Shown here: in pieces, positions 12,311-23,854 of the stretch | Layout: each line of letters begins with the position of its first letter | How positions within the stretch are numbered: the stretch's first letter is position 1 | Assembly: GCA_027604505.1 (NCBI GenBank) | Contig: JADIIX010000121.1 | Location: 1-64,000 of the forward strand | Direction: 5' to 3' | DNA from: Gonapodya sp. JEL0774 | Taxonomy: Eukaryota; Monoblepharomycota; Monoblepharidomycetes; Monoblepharidales; Gonapodyaceae | Length of the DNA: 64,000 nt | Position numbers and translations under genes: made by a program | Notes under the pieces: generated by a model | The model's input: only the letters and a program-made list of their open reading frames with translations | Databases searched by the model: none | Told to the model about the DNA's origin: nothing

Positions 12311-14524
12311 TTGTCCACGCCCCTTCCGGCTCTTCTCTCTCCTTCCTCCATCTCCCCTCCGCAGTCGACTTCATCGTTCCGAGGTGCCAATGCACTATAC
12401 TCTCATCCCCTTCCCCCCAACCCTCCCCCTTCCTTGCCCACAGCAGCTTCCGACGCCCCTGATCCTGCCTCCCTCCTCGCTACCCTCCACCCAACCATCA
12501 CCCGTCTGTTCACCTCGCATAACCCCTCTGCCCGAGCCGAAGCCGCCTCTCTCCTCACGCGCTGCGCCTATCTTGCCCTTCTTCACCCCACGTACCGCCC
12601 TCACCTCGAATCGAGCGTGGAGATCCTCGCGCGTGCCCGGCTCCCCTTCGCCGCCCTTGCCGCGTTCACCACCGTTCACGCCGCATGGACTCCTCTCGCT
12701 CCTGAAACGTGGAACGCGCTCGCCACAGGGTTTCTTGTTGAGAAATTGTGGAGTAGCGCCGACAACGTTGTGAAGATGATGGACGCCCGGGGCGTGGCGG
12801 TCACGGAGTGGGTGAGGATAAATTGGGCATTGGCGAGTGTGTATGGGCTTGTGGAACGTGCCAAAAGCGATGGGTCGTCGTCAGTGGAAAGGGGCACGGT
12901 CAAGGTCAGTGTTGAGTTTCGTGTTGTGTTCTTTCGGGAGGGTGTACTTCCCTTTAAATCCACTCGGATCGCTCGAGAGTGTGCGATTTCGACTAATACT
13001 TTTCCCAATGCACTGAGTTGACTCTTATGGGTGCTAAATGGATTGCCACCAGAATTTGGTTGTCTCGCTATGTATCGAGAAGCCGACTTCTGTTCTTTCG
13101 TCTACTATCCGTACATCTGCTCCACCCACCCTGCTAACCTTGCTGCCCTTCTCGGTGCCCCTTTCTCTACACCCATTCAGACCCGCCCCACCATGTCCAG
13201 TATCCTCACCCACCTTCACCCATATCTAGGCACCCCGATTCCCATCTCCGCTCGCCGCATCCTCCACTACGCACTCCTTGTACTCGATGAGATGTCTTTG
13301 GCTAGGTCTCTCCTCAACGCAACAGCCAAGGAGTGTAGAGAGGCCGGTGGCAGCGGCCTCAGGGCTGAGACATACCGGTCTGATACCCACTACCAATCCG
13401 GCGGTCTGCCCCCGCCACCACCGGAACTTGCCAACGCTCTGCTGGCAATGTCCACTGCACACGCTCTTCACCTCGCTTTCCCATCCAAGACCTCTGGGCG
13501 CACGCCCTCGCCATCCTCCGCTCTGCCCATCCTCGCCCTTCCCGCGTCGCTCTCCATCCCCTCAAGCTCCCAACATCTTGTGGCGTCCATCAGAGTATGC
13601 TCAGCGTTGGGAGACCTCGACGGCGCAATAGGTTTTTACACCGCTACGCTACATCCAGCTCACTTGAGAGCTCACGGACCACCCTCGTCGTACGCGTTAA
13701 CGGCTGTGGTAGCAGCGTGTACCGCGGCGGGGCGAACGGACTTGGCTGTTAAGTACGCCAGGTTGCATAGAATGGCGAGCGGCGGGGCAGACAGGGCCTC
13801 GGCGACCGCAATCATGCGGGCACACAGGGCCGCAGGTCAACTAGAACAATCCGATGAGGTGTGGCGGGGTATGGTGGAACGGGCGGAAGAAGCATCGTCG
13901 ACTGTGATATCGATGGTGGATGTGGACGGGGTGGAGGGGAGGGGAGACGGCCCCTGGACGCCTGACCTTCGTGCTTGGAACGAACATTTGGCGGCTTATG
14001 CGGTGAGAGGTGAACCAGATGAGGTACAGAGGCGCCTAGATGAGATGGAATTCCGCGGTGTGGTTCCAGACGCGGTGTCTTATGGGACGTTTGTTACGGC
14101 TGTGCTGCGATCCCGTACAGAAAGACTCAGCTCGCTCCCCCGCACCAGTGAGACTACGGCTGGGCCCTCTCCTTCCTCGCACATGGACCAGGACTCGTCT
14201 GAAGCTTTAGAACGAGCCCTTGCAGTTCTCCCCAGGATGGCTGCGGCATCCATCGAGCCAAACTCCAGACTGCTCACTACCCTCGCCGTCGCGCTCACCA
14301 GGCACGATACTGCTCGCGCTGTGTACTTGATCGGCTCATGGCGGAAAGAGTACAAATGGAAACCAGATAAAAGCTTCTTTGCAGTGCTCAGCGAGAGGTG
14401 CAGCTGGTTGGCCGAGAGAGAGGAGAAAAAGGGCGGGCTTCGGGGGAGCGTCGGAAGGGCAAAATGGGAGGAATTGCGGACAGTGGTTGAAGGGTGGCGG
14501 AGGGAGGATTGGGCTGAGCATTAA
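12311..14524 (+). CDS. Helical-repeat (PPR-like) protein, 5' end unresolved
   Basis: Long alpha-helical repeat protein. A first coding block runs to about 12904 (followed by GTCAGT) and a second runs from about 13050 to the stop at 14524. Repeats resemble pentatricopeptide units: SSYALTAVVAACTAAGRTDL, ASATAIMRAHRAAGQLEQSD, LRAWNEHLAAYAVRGEPDEV, AVSYGTFVTAVLRS. Such proteins usually bind organellar RNA, so a mitochondrial role is an inference. Two things are unresolved. The first block has no in-frame ATG near its start (12311 is TTG), so an upstream exon must supply it; an acceptor at about 12216 is possible. The best donor and acceptor of the internal intron differ in phase, so the true splice sites differ from the obvious ones or there is a base error. 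Confidence 0.6.
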
Positions 14525-14799
14525 TGAAAGATTGGTATCATGTAATGATTCGATTTGTGAATTGCTGCAGCTCCGTTGGATATTGCATTCTTCTTTGCGT
14601 TAGGAGTGCTATGTATGTACACGGAGATCTATCGTCTAATTTGTCGCCTCGGCCTCCGGGAGAAGACGGTGTGTATACAATCTGTTGTGTCAGTTATGAG
14701 TACAAGGATGGCAGATCGATATCGTACAATTTTCCGTATCTGGACAATCAACCTCAATCAAATCAATCGTCACATGAAAATGACGGTACATCGCCTTAC

Positions 14800-17265
14800 T
14801 CACTTGTCCTTCAGATAGTTCACATACCCCTCAGGATCAATCGGTCTACCGCAAACATGTGCGCACAGTTCATCGGCGTTCCTGTATATGCTGCCTTTTC
14901 TATGAATGTTGACACGGAGCCACTCGCGGAGTTGCTTGAATTCACCACGCGATATTTGACCGTGTAAGCCGGGGATAGACTGACAAGGTAGCACAACAAA
15001 TGAGTTTTGGGGACCCAGGAGCAACAAAATTGGATGAAATTACCTTTTCGGCTTGCTTGTAAAACATCGAGGCCATAATTGCACCTAAAGTGTATGTTGG
15101 GAAGTACTGGCAAGGAGTCATATGTTTGCAGACATGTATGTGCTCCAAGCATGTTTGGTCAAGACACCAAGCACTCACACCAATCAAGCCTTCTGACCAG
15201 TGAACATCCTGCAACGCTCCTTCCCTGTCACTGGGTGGAACGATCCCTAAATACTCCTTCAATTTGCTCGACCAAACCGATGGTACGTCCTTGGGGTCCA
15301 GTTTTTTGAGAATGAGGTCCCTCTCAATCTCGAATCGGAGCACGACATGCAAGGGGTATGTGAGCTCATCAGCTTCAACTCGGATATAACCTGGTTTGGA
15401 GGTGTTGATGGCACGATGCATCGCAGAGATGGTGACGGAAGGTATTTGAGGAAAGTGAGAGCGGAGAATCGGGGTATAGTACTCCCAAAAACCTGGGGAA
15501 AGGCCAACCATCTGGATGGAATGTTTGCGACTGTTGGTGAAAACGATGGGAGGAAAGTGCGAAACTCACACGCTCCCAAAGTAACGACTGGGACTCGTGA
15601 ACTCCACTTGAGAGTGCTTGAGCGGCAGGCAATTGAGAATACTCTATCGGAGTACAGGATGTGAGTGTTCGTGGAATCAAGGCCCGCCGGTCACAACACT
15701 TTGGTGTACTTCTCCTACCTCTATTCAGTCCCTGTTCGTACAGAGCATGTCCGGTCTCATGAACTGTACCCGTTATCCCTTCCATGAGCTCATTTATCTT
15801 GTAACGAGTCGTCATGCGGACATCAACGGTGCTGCCGGTAGTAAAAGGGTGCACGCTCGTGTCAAGACGGCCAGCAGTCTTTGAACGTGGTCGCGACGTG
15901 TGTTCTATATGAGGAAGGAATAACTCCACTTCGACCATTGGTTGGATCCACTCACCGTGTCGAATCCAAGGTCCTTCGCAATCCGGTGGTTGAACTTTGT
16001 CTGCTCATCAATATCAAACTCCCCCTGTAGAAAGCTATTGTCCGGTTGAGGCTTTGCTGCTACTGCACGAACACTGCAACACAAACGGGGAGACCGTTCC
16101 GACCAAACCAGGGAAAGAATGTAATGCATGGAAAAGCAAGTTTCCAACGTACAGCGGAATGAGCTGAGCTTTGAGATAAGAAAATATCTCTTCAATGCGA
16201 GCTGACGTGAAGCCAATTTCGAAGTCGTCTAGGAGAACCTGGTGATCGAGCAATCGGAGTGGATATTTGAGTTATTTTGGGTCACGCTGAGACATTCACA
16301 CCATTCTCACATCGTAAATGTCTGTGTTTGGATCGATGCACCGGGCAGTCTCCCTGCGAAGCTCGATCCACTCGGCCAAGATTGGCTCAAAAGCTTCCCA
16401 GTCCGATTTCTCACGTGCTTCCACCCAAACCTCGTAGCCTCGAGAAGAGAGTTCCGCAGCGCGCATCGCAAGAGATTTGGGGACCAACGAGGCACGCTGG
16501 AATGATCGGTGCGCAAGCCTTAGGTTGGCACTGGTAGGAAGAAGTGTGAGGAGTCCCAGGACTGAGAAACATGGACAACACTACCACAGAAAAGTATGAG
16601 ACCATGTAGGCGCAACAGCATGCTCACACGTCGTATTCGTTCAGCTCTTGAAAATTGGTGGTACCCTGGTTCTCAAATAGTGCGGAGATGGTTTTTCCGA
16701 GCTCCGGGTCGGTCTTCTTGTCGTGTGAAAGACCAGCAAGGAATTCGAGCTGCTTGCTACGGAGTGAAGCCGCTTGGGCTGGCATCATCACCAACTGATC
16801 TGAGGTGAGGGTTGAGTGGACCAGGTCGAGATGGGTGCGGGTAGTGTATGTAAGAGAACGGACAAGCGAATCAGTGTGCTCAAATGAACATTGGGTGTTA
16901 AGTTGGGGGGAAAATTCGGCTTACCCCAAGAAAGCGTTGCGGAAATGCTGCCATTATGTGATGAATGAGAATGAAATTGATTCACATTTGTTTTGATCCG
17001 TTCGGAATACTCACGCCTCGATCGAATGAATTTCTTCGAGTTTGATGCTGAGCGCATTGTAGATATTCCTGACGCCGGACGGCGTTTTGGTGGCAGCAGT
17101 TGAAGATGCGGTGTTTTGGGGGGAAAATGACATCCAAGATTGCCACCGGGTGGAATTGCTCGCTTTTGTAAGCCGATATGAGCGCACGTGCAAACGATTT
17201 GATCCGTTGAAGGCTGCTGAGTGGAGAAGACCCGTTCGGGATATGATTCCCAAAGTCATGTCCAT
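14800..17265 (-). CDS. M32-family metallocarboxypeptidase (carboxypeptidase Taq type)
   Basis: Zinc carboxypeptidase that removes C-terminal residues from peptides. Eleven exons: 17015-17265, 16925-16947, 16628-16799, 16311-16530, 16153-16238, 15956-16073, 15719-15878, 15570-15643, 15179-15511, 15044-15106, 14800-14979; they sum exactly to 559 residues plus stop. All classic M32 motifs are visible: HPF (about 300), DVRMT, the zinc site HETGH (330-334), HESQ (about 360), IRVEAD (411-416) and LQDVHW. Exon 2 is only 23 nt yet encodes the conserved ISATLSW. The chosen ATG (17265) gives an N-terminal extension rich in Arg/Ser that could be a mitochondrial presequence; the in-frame ATG at 17133 is an alternative. 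M32 enzymes are widespread in bacteria and archaea and patchy in eukaryotes. It is convergent with the helical-repeat gene. Confidence 0.9.
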
Positions 17266-17769
17266 GGACAATTGAACTCGAGGGACACAAAAAGAACCCT
17301 GACATTATAGTTCTTCTCGTTGTTCCCCTTCCTTCTCTTTCAGATTGTAACATTCATCTAGGAGTCTCAGTTTTCAGTGCAACCGAAGGTGTCACCAGCT
17401 ACTATTTATGGACTGCAAACCTGTCCTCATCAGATATTCTGCAGTTCGGCACAAGTCCGCACGGATTTGGGGTGTTGTGCTTGCTGTACCAGACGTCGAT
17501 GGGACCCACACCAAGCTTAAAAATCTGACGAAAGACAGTTGGGCGTCTCCCATGAAGCGGTGCTGACTCATGCGGGGTACGATCCGTCATCCATCACATG
17601 AGGGTCTAGAATTGTTGTTTTGACTGGACTCCAGAATGGTAGACGTGCGATTTGGTATATGCAAAGTACAGGGTAATGAAATAGGACATGCTATGACACA
17701 ACAGATCTCTCCCCTCTATAAACAAAGTGCAGGTGACCAGCAACCGCACAAAGTCTGGTCTCCCGAAAA
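17266..17769. other. Intergenic spacer
   Basis: No gene supported. A 62-residue frame on the minus strand (17402-17590) shows no recognised domain and no confident splice partner. The stretch should hold the promoter of the M32 gene and the 3' end of the secreted-protein gene. Confidence 0.4.
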
Positions 17770-19943
17770 TTACGCAATTTTCAGTGTAGGGTTGATCGCT
17801 CCGCCAGTGAGAAGCGCCCCGGTGAATGCAACGTTCTTGATGGGAGGTGTGAGCACGCCATTGTTGCAGGTTGCAGAGTTGGTCGTGAAGATACCACCTG
17901 GGTTCGGCTGATCGTTGAGAGTTTCGAACATGAGTGCATTTCCAGACGTCTTGGGGACTCCCATGTTCCAAGTGCTCGAAATTGCTATGTCCTTGAGGTC
18001 GTTGAACGCGAGCTTCAGTGCTGCGAGCCCGCCGTTCATGTCGTTGGCAGGATGAACGCCATTAACTGATACCATCATGTTGACGATGAAGTTGACAGGG
18101 TTTGCGCCCCAGCAAGTTGCTTGTGTCAGACTGATCACGTACTTTGGAGCACTGAAAGCATTGTGAGTCACATAAGGACCAGACTAAGGTCATAGGCTGA
18201 GCATGCAGTCCAAACTCACTTTACTGCGGCAGTGGCGGTAGCAGTGGCTGCTTTTGTTGTTTGCGCGTTGTTCTTTGCGGTCGTCGCCGTGCCGGTTACC
18301 AGACCGTTTTGTTGCGCGAGGGCGAGAAGGGACGCAGTGTTGAAAGTAAGGGACTGAGTGACTCCGTTCCCATCACGGTTGGCAATGATAGGAAGCATGA
18401 CTTTCGGGTTGAGGTAGACCACCTGGGAACATCAGTGATGTGTGAAAACGGCCTAAAAGGAAGAAAGACGCTTCAATACACATGGGACACAAACACTCAC
18501 GTTCTTGTCTAGGGCATCGCAGCCCAGCCCAGCCCAAGAAGCTGCAAATCTCTGTCCCAAAAACGTGTACAAGTCGACTCCGTTGGCCGGATCTGGGGTC
18601 GTGAATCCCTTGGTAAACTTGGCGTCCGTAATGATAGACGGTGCATTCACCGCGAGGTAGTTTTGACAGTACGTGAGGGCTTCGGGGGTGGCACCAGTGC
18701 CGGTACCTTGGTCTGTGGCAGCGCGGTAGGCATTTTGCTTCGCCTGGGACATGGCAGCTGCTGCAGTGGTGAGAACCATGGGATCCTACAATCGGGGTTG
18801 GATGTTTAGCGCATGCACAGGTGATTTCACGATGCATCTCAACACTTACATTGGGCGGGACTAGTGCAATAGGTGCAGCTTGAAATTTGGCAGCTTGGAG
18901 TTCGTTCAGTGCCAATGACCCAACAGTTACACCTGGATCGGCAAGATTCGGGGCAGTGAACGCAGTGCACCCAAGGACTGGGCGCAAAAACAGATCGAGG
19001 AGAACTACAGGCCGAAAACTTGGATGAGAAGTTCGGGATATCAGCTGAGTGAAGTACGTGCGACTCACGGTTATCACTCCCGTTGTTAATATCGATGGTA
19101 AGAGTCTTTGAGTTAATTGCAGTTTTCTGTCCGATCTTTCCGTTTTTGTCAAGTGAATACGTTGTGATTACGTTGTCGGATTGGTCCATGTCCACGACCT
19201 CGAATGAGCGAGTGGTATAGCAGGGTTTCATATTCTTTGGACTGGTACCGAGAGCGGGGATATTGAGTGTCGCCTTGTTTGCTGCGGTGAAAAATTGTGC
19301 GGCATTGCATGCGGCAAACTATGGATCTTGTACTCAGTTGGAGCCACACATCGCATTTGCCTTTGCGGGTAATTGCCTACCTGTCCGAAAATGTCTCCCT
19401 TTACACCAGGCGCACCATTGACACAATTGGCAGCTGCAAGATCTTTTCCATTGTTGTTGTCCGCCAGTGTAGTTGTCATACCGTTCGTTCCAAACCAGCA
19501 TCCCACCACAGCGTTCGCAGGCAAAGTTGGTACGACTGGTTTCACGAAGGCCTGGCCTTTGTTGATGAGAAGAGGCGAATAGACAGATAGTGCTCCAGTG
19601 GCTGGATCAACTACGGTGCATTCGGCAAACCTGTGTGGGAAAGTCGTGTCAAGACCATAAGGGCGTGTACAGCCAGCGCACGATAAGTAGTTATGTACAC
19701 CAATAATAAGAGAATTGCGAGTGCCCACAACCTCTGTTCGACTCACGTAGGCATTCCATCCGCCGTTTGAGTGCATCCAGCCCCCGAAACGATCCACGGT
19801 GTGGAAAGTCCGGTCGCGGACAATGCGTTGGCAGGTAACGTGACCACACAATTACCATCGTCCCGAGGAAGAAGGAGAGGAGCAGCGGAGGCGGACGCGG
19901 CCAGGACGGACAGGAGAGCCAGAGAGCCAAGAAAGGGAGCCAT
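17770..19943 (-). CDS. Secreted protein of unknown function
   Basis: I do not recognise the family. Seven exons: 19747-19943, 19381-19630, 19069-19318, 18850-19004, 18501-18785, 18220-18422, 17770-18151; phases agree and give 573 residues. The start MAPFLGSLALLSVLAASASA is a classic signal peptide with cleavage near Ala20-Ala21, so the product should enter the secretory pathway. The mature part is rich in Ala, Thr and Asn, has scattered Cys (CVVTLPANAL, GCWFGTNG, ANCVNGAPG, ATCWGANP, SATCNNG) that could form disulfides, and an Ala/Thr/Lys tract at the end of exon 6. There is no transmembrane segment after the signal peptide and no obvious GPI signal. It could be a cell-wall or extracellular protein. 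Confidence 0.75.
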
Positions 19944-20824
19944 CGTGTGCGAATCCAAAGAAAATGTTATCGTGCGCTGTTTTCTGGTGGTTATATGGAG
20001 ACCCTCACGATCTGGGGTTGACGCCCCTAACGTGCGGTGTATCCCTGAATGCCAAGAGAGCCAAGAGACCGTCGGAGAAACAAAGCATTTGAGAGTTTCT
20101 GTATCAGAAACCAAGTGACCAATTTGTTTCGCGTAGTTCAAGCTGTCTCGAGTCTTCTCCTGGACATCTGTATTCTGGAAAGCTCATATTGCCGTTCTTG
20201 GCGTGCCCAAAAATCCCGAAAGCGGTTCTTCCCGTCAAGGAATCATTTACTTTTCTGCTGTTGTTGATATCGTCTTTTGACTGTACAAGCTGCATGCGTT
20301 TCATAATGTGCGAACAGGCATGCACACGGAATGCGACTGTGACCGCAAGACCGAGATCATTCGTTCCCCTTCCTTGGCACAAGCTTGAGCATCTCACAAA
20401 CAAACAAATTACTTGTGTCCTCGGTCTGTCCACTCCATATATATAATACAACATGCCTCCATCTATTTTCAATGGTATTACTATTACTACATATGTACCC
20501 TCCCTCTTTTATTGTCGTCATATTTGATAGACATGACATCGACAAACTATTACAAAGGTATGTAGTAGAATCGACCTCGTATTTCGGTCACTCGGTACTT
20601 TTGTAGGTATCTGTCCCCTACCCAATAAACTTCATGCTCCCTCTGATGAGCAAAATCACTGGTTATCTGTCATCTGACTCGCATATTCCTGGAGCGTTCA
20701 AATCACAATCACAAGATGTTGGCATGGATCGCATCGGTTCAACAGACGATTCCCGCAGAGGAAGCATCTCTGCTCAAACAGACCCAATGAAGAAAGACGC
20801 CGCAAGTGGACAGCATTTGGTGAG
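19944..20824. other. Intergenic region between divergent genes
   Basis: Shared 5' flank of the secreted-protein gene (-) and the membrane-protein gene (+); parts are AT-rich. An ATG-started frame at 20634-20828 (64 residues) is Ser-rich like the N-terminus of the following gene and could be its first exon: a GT at 20805-20806 would splice in phase to the acceptor before 20860. I could not choose between that and the start at 20825. Confidence 0.4.
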
Positions 20825-23444
20825 ATGATGTTCTGCCCAGCCCATCTTCGAGATTCAGAATTGATGAGGGACCGTCGGTTCTCGCAGCTTGATGCTTCAT
20901 CTGCATCACTCCCGCCCTTGCCAACTTCTGTCCCGTCATCAAATAACAACAATGCCTTGAGACAACCTGCAGACCCGGTATCATCGGCTCCTGGGAATGG
21001 TTATCGGCCCCTAGGGGGGGACGCCCCGCCAGGTCTTCCACCACCAATGTTTCCGTCCCCACTCTCTGCAGCAGTCACCGATATAATGAACAGGTATTCT
21101 GTACCTAAACTCAATCAGGAAACTCCACAAATGGACGAAAGAAATATTGGGTCCTCGGAGAAATTAACTGTCGTTGGTGCTCAAAAGGTGGGACAGTTGC
21201 CTCACATTGCACCCGCATTTCATGTCTAGAGTCTCATCCGGCATCGGTAATCATACATTGTCTTGCATATGCTTGCCAGAAAGATACCAAGACACTGGAT
21301 CTCACGGCGATCCTCGCCAAGTACAAAGTCGCACCAGCGGGAACACCACAAACTCACCAATTTCTCACTTACTCTCCTGGATCTCCTTTTCTACCATTAG
21401 ACTCTTATCCAATGCCCTCATCTGCCGTGCTCTCCACGCAACGGCTCCGTATCGCCACCGGCGACACGGAATCCGCTCCTAGTTCGCCAAAGCATACGTC
21501 ATTCACTCCATCATTGTCGCCACGATTGAGGCATCACTCGGCTCTACCCACAGATGCAATTGCATTGACTTCGAGAACCCCAGTTTCTCCAACTCACGCT
21601 GGAGCTGCCGGATCAGCGAAAGGTGGCCGCATTCATACTAGGTTCCGCTCAGAGCCATCTCCTTTGGCTACATCGGCAGTTTCTCCCACCATGAGTTCTA
21701 CGTCCCCAAAATCAAGCGAGCTGAGCGACACATCGCAGCTCCTTGCATCTTCCTTGCGTGACCCCTTTTCTCACATCCTCGACCTCATTCAAGGCACTTC
21801 CATATTCTGTACACCCGCATCCTCATCGCATGATCCTCACGACGGTTTGCTTGATCGTCTTTCAACCTCCCTCGATCATCTGAAAGCTCCCTGCAGTGCG
21901 TGCTCGGGACTCCCCAGATGTTTTGGACTCTGCCAAGAGCATTTCCATCTGATGAGAGTCTGGGATGTCATTCCTCTACTGATGGAGCAACCAGGCTTGG
22001 AAGGCGTAACTACAGACTTTTTGAGAAAGTGTGTTGTCCCTCTCTCGGAGGCAGGCGAGCGTTGGCGAACAACCTCCGGAGTCGGTTTCGTTTCTCGTGA
22101 ATCTCTGAGTCGCACGGGTACTTTGAAAGAACCGTCGCAACTTTGGTCTCTACTTCATTCAAGTGGAGCCACATTTGGGCTTTCAAACTTTGCTCAAGAT
22201 CAAACCCGCCACATCCTGTGTATCATTCCAAATCGCCTTCTTTCTATCGCACCTCGAGTTGGTAAAACAACCCTTCTCAGTCGCTTCTGCTCCGCTGCCT
22301 GCTCATCCAGCAATACCGCCGCGGCACTTGGAGGTCCCGCCATCCAGTCACTCATCGCGATCGCATATAATCGGTCCTCGGCTGTGCGTTGGATGCGTCT
22401 CGCTGCCCGGGTCATGGATTTGCCACTTTTTTTGGCAGTGGTTGGCGTAGGTGAAGGAGCGGGTCAGTATATTGGGCGATTGGGTTGTGGCCTTGTCCTT
22501 TCCACGGCGGCTGTAAGGACAGCGACAATCGCGTTCAGCGCGATTGGAAGGTTTCATTTGAAGGCTTTCAATTTCTGGGCGAGAACGGTTACAATTCTTT
22601 CCATGGTCGCGGGAATTGTTCACGCTGAAGCTACCGTGGGGTGGACTGGTCGGAGTATCCGCCACCCGATGATGATCCAAGAGCGCGGTGCAGCTTGGCA
22701 TGTCGCAATGGATGTGTGTGTGGCTCTTGGTGCTACCGCATGGGCGGTAAGAGTTGGTGATGCAGTTGCTGTTTGGCCCAGCGCCGGCTTGGGAGTGAGG
22801 ATCGTTGCTCGAGCCACAGAGGTGAGATCAAATGGAGAAACTTGCTGACTTGGCTATTAATGTGCGTCGCTCCTTGCAGTCTCTCGTCCCATTGTTTGTT
22901 CCGTTCGCAATCTGTTGCATCAGTATGTGGACTGCATTGACCTTCTTGTTGGCTGGTGAAATGTCCCCCAACAGCTGGACCGAACCAACTTTGCTATGGC
23001 CCTTTATGCAGGTGAGCTGTACCAGGTGGCGCTTGCCGCAACCGTACACCCATAACTCGATCCTGTCAGCGGATAGTGACTGTGGCATTTGGTGACTTGA
23101 GTGAATCAAACGTTTCCACGATCCATTTGCCTACACTATGGCTTCTGCGATTCCTCGCGTCCTTGGTCGGTACCGGTTGCCTTGCATCAGGCCTATCCGT
23201 TGCATGTGCTGCCGCCTCAGAGGAATGGGCCAACCCAGCCAAATCATGGTGGAAAGCTGTATCGCGCTCGGTCGTGGATGTTCGACTCGGCTCACGTGAC
23301 GGTTCAGACGGTGAAGGTTATATTGTGTACTCTGTGCCCGAACACGAGATACACACATCTAGATGGCACTTGAATGGACGAGCCGCGGCTCCGACGGGTA
23401 CTTTATCAGGTCACAAGGTGTCTTACGTTCACACGGCTCCCTGA
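20825..23444 (+). CDS. Multi-pass membrane protein of unknown function
   Basis: Unrecognised protein of about 803 residues from four exons: 20825-21187, 21280-22821, 22880-23011, 23070-23444, all joined in phase 0. The first 300 residues are disordered and Ser/Pro-rich. A small Cys-rich patch follows (CSACSGLPRCFGLCQEHFH). The C-terminal half has several hydrophobic stretches: MDLPLFLAVVGVGEG, GCGLVLSTAAVRTATIAFSA, VTILSMVAGIVHA, AMDVCVALGATAWAV, then LVPLFVPFAICCISMWTAL on exon 3 and LWLLRFLASLVGTGCLASGL on exon 4. That suggests five to seven membrane helices. The start is uncertain: ATGs at 20825, 20828 and 20864 are in frame and an upstream exon is possible. Confidence 0.65.
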
Positions 23445-23854
23445 CCAGGTCATTGAGTGATTGGTTGGATAGCACATCGTGATGACGTGGAACAGATTTG
23501 TAGTCACCCACTTCGAGCGCCACTCCTCATCACCATTATTTTTGTACTTTAGTTTGCTCCGTAAACTCATTGAATCATGATTTGTTTTTCTGAGTTGAAA
23601 AATCGCTGGATACCGATTCTTGATTCTGTTCGGGTTATGGGCCAGATCCACCGGCGGTTGAGTAACGGCGATTAACCATTCCCTCCGGTTTTGCAACTGC
23701 ACGAACATGATGATAATTCAAAGCGTAATGAGGCTGCACTCCAAACTGTAGGAGATTTTAGTGGGACATCATTTATGTACTCGGCTTTGGGAACCTGGCC
23801 AGCGCCAGAACCATGATTGAATTTGCTGTAAACAATCTGCATCATGCTAGTTAT
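23445..23854. other. Convergent 3' spacer
   Basis: Lies between the stop codons of the membrane-protein gene (+) and DUS4 (-). No gene seen; a 100-residue minus-strand frame at 23406-23708 has no recognisable content. Confidence 0.5.
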
